Source: Actinomyces gaoshouyii (GTDB lineage Bacteria; Actinomycetota; Actinomycetes; Actinomycetales; Actinomycetaceae). From it: a stretch of DNA of 64,000 nt. Where the stretch lies: contig NZ_MVIV01000003.1 of assembly GCF_002072175.1 (NCBI RefSeq), positions 124,001 to 188,000 on the forward strand, in the 5' to 3' direction. The notes below the pieces were generated by a model that worked only from the letters and a program-made list of their open reading frames with translations, was not told where the DNA came from and ran no database searches. Below are positions 60,217 to 64,000 of this stretch, piece by piece. Position 1 is the stretch's first letter. The number at the start of each line of letters is the position of its first letter. Made by a program: the position numbers and the translations under genes.

Positions 60217-61829
60217 GAGCAGTTCGTGGTGAGCTCGGCGGCCGTGTTGCCCTGAAGCCATGTCCACGGGTTGACGGTGGAGGAGTCCGCAGTGTCGTTC
60301 TTGGTGCGGATCTCGAAGTGGAGGTGCGGTCCTGTGGAGTAGCCGGTGGAGCCCACGCCGGCGATGAGCTTGCCGGCCCCGACGGTGTCTCCCTTCTTGA
60401 CGTAGATCCCGTCCCCGTACATGTGCAGGTAGGAGGAGTACCAGGTGGTGCCGTTGATGTTGTGCTCGATGGTCACGGTACCGGTGCCGTCCACCATGCC
60501 GGCCTCGACCACGGTTCCCGAGGCGATCGCGTAGATGGGCGTGCCGACCGGGGCGGACATGTCCTGCCCCGCGTGGAGCTTCTGGTAGCCCAGGGTCGGG
60601 TGGATGCGGTAGCCGTAGTCGGAGGACAGCTCGTAGGTCCCCGAGACCATCGGGTAGAAGAGCTCGGGAGCCTTGGTGAAGGCGCTGGTGTTCCCGGAGG
60701 CGCCGGAGGACCGGGCGGCGCAGGTGACGGCGGCGTTGTCGTAGGCCTCGCGGATACGGGCCAGGGTGGCGGCGTCGGGGGCGTTGGACAGCCCGGCGTC
60801 AGTGCCGGGCTCGAAGCCCGCGTCGGAGCCCAGCACTCCGGCGGAGACGGAGGACGGCGTGCCGATCGCGGTGCCCGCGTAGGTGGAGGCCGCCGCGGAG
60901 GCGGAGGAGGGCCCGTCCCCATTGCCGAGCACACGGGCCTGGAGGGGCGCGACAACGGTGGCGACGGCGAGCACGGCGAGCACGGCGACCCGGCTGGTGG
61001 TACCGCGCAAGGTGCGGCGGCGGGCGGGCGCTGGCGCGACGATCGCCTCAGCGCCCTCGGAGTCCGTGTCGAAATCTGCGGGGGTGGGTTGCTCGGAGGC
61101 GGGGATCTCCACCGTGGGCCCATCGGAGCCGCGGCGCGGGCGCGGCGCGGGGGTCTCGGGGATGGCGACCCCGGCATCCGCGGCGGGCTCGCCGAAGGGC
61201 TTGAGCACCTCGTGCGCAGTGGACTCGCGGGCATCGTTGTGGACGACCATCGCGGGGGCGTCGGCGACAGCGGACAGCGAGCGTCGGCTCGGGCGCTCGA
61301 CCTCCGCACCGCGATCCCAGAGCTCCGGCGCCTCGTGCTCGAGCGCCCGGGGGGCGGGCGACGCGGGCTCGGCCGCGACGGGCCCCCTCGCCCGGGGCAT
61401 CGCGCTCTCGGGCAGCGCCGCGACGGGCCCGATCGCGCCGACGTGCGGGGGCGGGTCCGGGAACTGGAGGGCGACGTCGGCGGTGCGCGCGGTGCGGAGT
61501 GCGCCCGCGGCGCTGAGGGCTCCGTTCGCGGCCTCCCGCTCGGCTTGGAGACGCGCCTGGCGCAGGCGCTCGCTGCGGGTGAGAGGGGCCCGGGGCGTCG
61601 CGGCGGCATGGGCTGGAGCGCTCGGCCCGGAGGCGGCGGTGAGAGTGGGGACGCCGGGGGAAGGCGCCGCTGGCACCCGGGAGGGGGACGCCATGGGTGC
61701 GCGATGGGAGCCGCCCGCGTCGGGGATGGCGCCCTCGACCCGGCCGCTCCCCGCGGCCTCCGCGAGCGCGGCCTGGGCAGCCCGCTCCGCATCGCGGCGC
61801 TGGCGGCGTGTCAGGGGAGGCTGGCTCAC
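60213..61829 (-). CDS. M23 family (LytM-type) murein endopeptidase
   Basis: The GTG at 61829 follows CTGGAGAATC and gives 538 residues. The N-terminal 275 are cytoplasmic, disordered and rich in Ala, Pro and Arg, with [11 protein letters not shown] and [12 protein letters not shown] segments that look like a repeated motif. One membrane segment at about 280-298 follows, then an outer linker and an M23 domain: His419 and Asp423 in LHAGQD, and His502 and His504 in GPHLHFE are the zinc and catalytic residues, so it should be active on peptidoglycan cross-bridges. It would stand in the membrane with its peptidase outside. The GDPD gene overlaps its stop codon. Confidence 0.92.
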   Translation of the reverse strand: MSQPPLTRRQRRDAERAAQAALAEAAGSGRVEGAIPDAGGSHRAPMASPSRVPAAPSPGVPTLTAASGPSAPAHAAATPRAPLTRSERLRQARLQAEREAANGALSAAGALRTARTADVALQFPDPPPHVGAIGPVAALPESAMPRARGPVAAEPASPAPRALEHEAPELWDRGAEVERPSRRSLSAVADAPAMVVHNDARESTAHEVLKPFGEPAADAGVAIPETPAPRPRRGSDGPTVEIPASEQPTPADFDTDSEGAEAIVAPAPARRRTLRGTTSRVAVLAVLAVATVVAPLQARVLGNGDGPSSASAAASTYAGTAIGTPSSVSAGVLGSDAGFEPGTDAGLSNAPDAATLARIREAYDNAAVTCAARSSGASGNTSAFTKAPELFYPMVSGTYELSSDYGYRIHPTLGYQKLHAGQDMSAPVGTPIYAIASGTVVEAGMVDGTGTVTIEHNINGTTWYSSYLHMYGDGIYVKKGDTVGAGKLIAGVGSTGYSTGPHLHFEIRTKNDTADSSTVNPWTWLQGNTAAELTTNCS

Positions 61830-62006
61830 GCGGGATTCTCCAGATCGTTTCGGGGACATCCCCGGTCACTACCGGGGGGCGGCAGAGATCGGGTCGGGCC
61901 GACGATCGGCTCGGCCTCATTCACCTTAGCGAGCCGACGACGCGAGCGCCACATGGGGTATGGCACGAGCGTATCCGGGCAGGCCAATACCGCTTCAGTA
62001 AGGCGA

Positions 62007-63155
62007 TCACTCATCCTCTACGGCGTTGAGCCGCGGTCGATCCCGGTCCCTGCGCTGGTGCTCCTCGCGCTGCATGGCGTCGTTCACCTCTCCGACGAGC
62101 TCCTCGAGGATGTCCTCCAGGAAGACCACGCCGATGGTCCGCTCACCGCGCCCCTGCCCGGCCGGCTCGAGCACGCGCCCGAGGTGCGCACCGGTGCGCT
62201 GCATGGCGGCGAGCACGTCCTCGACCTCGTCGTCGGCGCGCACCGGCACGAGCGCCCGCGAGCGCCAGGCGGGCACGGGCTCGCGGCGCTCGCGCTCCTC
62301 GGCCCCCAGGATGTCCTTGAGGTGGATGTATCCGGTGATGATCGGATCGGCGGCCTCCTCGCGGGCGGCCGCGGCGCCGTCGGGCCCGGCCGCCCGGGTG
62401 ATCGGGAAGCGGGAGAATCCGGTGGAGGCGACCTGGCGCTCGACGTCCTCCGGGGTGCAGTCCGGGGGCAGGGTGACGAGCTCGCCGAGGGGCACCATCG
62501 CCGAGCGCGCGGTCTCCTCGGAGAACTCGATCGTGGAGCTCAGCAGGCCGGAGTCGTCGTCGAGAACGCCCTCGGCGGTGGAGCGCTCGACGATCGCGGC
62601 GACCTCCTCGACGGTGTAGACGGCGGACACCTCGTCGCGCGGCTCCATGCCGAGCGCGCGCAGCACCCCGTTGGCGATCCCGTTGAGCCCGGTGATGACG
62701 GGCCCGAACAGCCGGGAGAGGGCCACGAGCGGCGGGGCGAGCCAGCGCACGGCGGACTCGGGCGCGGCGATGGAGAGGTTCTTGGGGACCATCTCACCGG
62801 CCACGACGTGCAGGAACACGACGATGACGAGGGCCACGACGACGGCGGCCGCGTGGGCGCCGGACTCTCCCGCGCCGACGGCAAGCAGGGGCCCGGCGAG
62901 CAGGTGGGCCAGGGCGGGCTCGGCGATGACGCCCAGTCCCGTCGAGCACAGGGTGACACCGAGCTGGGCGGTGGCGAGCATGGCGGAGACGTGTTCGAGG
63001 GCCCACAGGGCTGTGCGGGCGCGGACGTCGCCGGCCTCGGCCAGGGGCTCCAGGGCGGCGCGACGGGAGGAGGTGACGGCGAACTCGGCGCCGACGAAGA
63101 AGGCGTTGCCCACCAGGAGGGAGACGGCGATGGCGAGGGCGAGGGGGGTGCTCAT
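62007..63155 (-). CDS. CNNM/CBS-domain membrane protein (HlyC/CorC family)
   Basis: The 382-residue protein has an N-terminal CNNM (DUF21) membrane domain of about four segments ([50 protein letters not shown]), and two CBS domains (about 205-330) that usually bind adenosyl ligands, ending in a basic/acidic tail without the CorC_HlyC transporter-associated domain seen in many relatives. The family takes part in Mg or Co efflux or in membrane stress tolerance. It overlaps its upstream relative by four bases (ATGA), so the pair is cotranslated and may form a heteromer. Confidence 0.9.
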   Translation of the reverse strand: MSTPLALAIAVSLLVGNAFFVGAEFAVTSSRRAALEPLAEAGDVRARTALWALEHVSAMLATAQLGVTLCSTGLGVIAEPALAHLLAGPLLAVGAGESGAHAAAVVVALVIVVFLHVVAGEMVPKNLSIAAPESAVRWLAPPLVALSRLFGPVITGLNGIANGVLRALGMEPRDEVSAVYTVEEVAAIVERSTAEGVLDDDSGLLSSTIEFSEETARSAMVPLGELVTLPPDCTPEDVERQVASTGFSRFPITRAAGPDGAAAAREEAADPIITGYIHLKDILGAEERERREPVPAWRSRALVPVRADDEVEDVLAAMQRTGAHLGRVLEPAGQGRGERTIGVVFLEDILEELVGEVNDAMQREEHQRRDRDRPRLNAVEDE

Positions 63156-64000
63156 GCGCGGGCCCCCCGCTCAGTGGGCTCCTCGCCGGAGCCGGCGGCC
63201 GGCTCCGTGGGCCGCACGCGCAGGCGGGTGATCCGGCGCCCCTCCATGGCCTCCACGACGAGTTCGGCCCGCGGCAGGACGAGGCGATCCCCGATGGCGG
63301 GGATGCGGGCCAGCTCGGTCATGATCAGGCCGCCGAGGGTCTCGTACGGCCCTTCGTCGGGGACGTGGACGCCCGCGCGGGTGGCGAGCTCGTCGGGGCG
63401 CATCCAGCCCGGGACGATCCAGTCCCCGGAGGCCTCCAGGTGGGCGCCCCCGCGGCGCCGGTCGTGCTCGTCGGCGACATCGCCCACAATCTCCTCGACG
63501 GCGTCCTCGAGCGTGACCACCCCGGCGGTGCCGCCGTACTCGTCGACGACGACGGCCATCTGGGCGCCCTGGGCGCGCAGCTCGACGAGCAGGGAGGCCA
63601 GGGGCATGGTCTCGGGCACGCGGGGAGCGGGTGTCATGAGCGAGGAGGAGGCCGCGGGCACCTCGGCGCGCTTGGCGTAGGGCACGCCGATGGCGCGGCG
63701 CAGGTGGACGATTCCCAGGATGTCGTCGACGTCGTCCCCGGTGACGGGGAAGCGGGAGTGCCCGGTGGCGCGGGCAAGGTCGACGACGTCGGCGGCGGTG
63801 GCGTCGGCGGGCAGCGTGTGGAGGCGGCCGCGGTCGGTCATGACGTCGACGGCGCTCAGGTCGGCCACCCGGATGGAGCGGGTGAGCAGGGTGGCGGTGG
63901 AGGCGTCCAGCGCCCCCTCCTGGGCGCTGTGGCGCACGAGGGCGGCGAGCTCGCCGGCGGAGCGGGCGCCGCTGAGCTCCTCGGCGGGGGTGACGCCCAA
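63152..64000 (-). CDS. CNNM/CBS/CorC-domain protein, N-terminal part missing
   Basis: The frame is open to the right edge of the window, so the start is outside. The visible 282 residues contain the end of a membrane domain or its linker ([16 protein letters not shown]), two CBS domains ([20 protein letters not shown] and [20 protein letters not shown], then [25 protein letters not shown]), and a C-terminal CorC_HlyC domain ([21 protein letters not shown]). This is the standard domain order for the family. Together with the following gene it forms an operon of two paralogues. Confidence 0.92.
   Translation of the reverse strand: MGVTPAEELSGARSAGELAALVRHSAQEGALDASTATLLTRSIRVADLSAVDVMTDRGRLHTLPADATAADVVDLARATGHSRFPVTGDDVDDILGIVHLRRAIGVPYAKRAEVPAASSSLMTPAPRVPETMPLASLLVELRAQGAQMAVVVDEYGGTAGVVTLEDAVEEIVGDVADEHDRRRGGAHLEASGDWIVPGWMRPDELATRAGVHVPDEGPYETLGGLIMTELARIPAIGDRLVLPRAELVVEAMEGRRITRLRVRPTEPAAGSGEEPTERGARA

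Noticed and set aside
60318-63680. A very long open frame (over 1,100 codons) on the plus strand opposite the M23 and CBS genes
   Set aside because: High-GC genes often leave an open complementary frame. The plus-strand product is low complexity (Gly, Asp, Val, Arg) with no motif, while the minus-strand frames carry catalytic residues and correct starts.

Overview
This 64 kb window is high-GC (roughly 70 percent G+C by eye), densely coded actinobacterial chromosome. The gene complement points to a fermentative member of the Actinomycetaceae (Actinomyces/Schaalia-like). This is inferred from the DUF6350 membrane protein beside purN, the argS-lysA-hom-thrB-rho-rpmE-prfA-prmC block, LAXTG (sortase E type) surface proteins, leaderless promoters with TAGGNT -10 boxes, GTGA/ATGA start-stop overlaps and GC-rich terminators without U-tracts. 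No species can be named from sequence alone.

Layout. 1-2.5 kb: end of a YigZ/IMPACT gene, then cysK and cysE behind a cysteine-containing leader peptide and competing RNA stems. 2.5-5.2 kb (minus): Nei-type glycosylase, glycerate kinase, RpiB. 5.3-12.5 kb (plus): M13 peptidase, an LAXTG wall protein, an LCP ligase and aminopeptidase N. 12.6-19.9 kb: carbohydrate PTS and glycogen/maltodextrin genes (GntR regulator, two stand-alone EIIB, one EIIA, malQ, ptsI) plus tesB. 20-26 kb (minus): ettA, then sucC-sucD overlapping a gene that fuses DUF6350 to PurN. 26.4-35 kb: two-domain eukaryotic-like phosphofructokinase, GH13 alpha-glucosidase, maltose/galactoside-type O-acetyltransferase and a sugar ABC importer without an ATPase. 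35-39.8 kb: CDF metal transporter, PcrA/UvrD helicase and a small LAXTG protein. 39.8-43.5 kb is a decaying accessory patch: AraC fragment, orphan ribbon-helix-helix protein, broken fructosamine-kinase gene, NmrA-like reductase and a SUMF1-domain protein.

43.6-55.2 kb (minus) is the conserved prmC, prfA, rpmE, rho, thrB, hom, lysA, argS block. It lacks thrC and carries an oppositely oriented, AT-richer pair of tiny genes between rpmE and rho (secreted-peptide candidate plus two-TM protein, consensus-like promoter). 55.3-56.8 kb: NRAMP transporter behind a perfect palindrome, then tRNA-Arg(CCG). 56.8-59.45 kb downstream of the tRNA is a graveyard of mobile and toxin-antitoxin remnants with many hairpins, including a strong promoter that runs straight into an intrinsic terminator. 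59.45-64 kb (minus): glycerophosphodiester phosphodiesterase, M23 endopeptidase and two CNNM/CBS membrane proteins, the last cut by the window edge.

How the genes work together. Sugars enter through the PTS or the ABC importer, are processed by MalQ and GH13, and enter glycolysis through the two-domain PFK. CysE-CysK makes cysteine, Hom-ThrB and LysA serve aspartate-family amino acids, and LCP, M23 and LAXTG proteins build or remodel the envelope. The observations most worth a second look are the cysK leader with mutually exclusive pairings, the tiny peptide/two-TM gene pair, the DUF6350-PurN fusion, and the promoter-terminator mini-unit at 58.9 kb.
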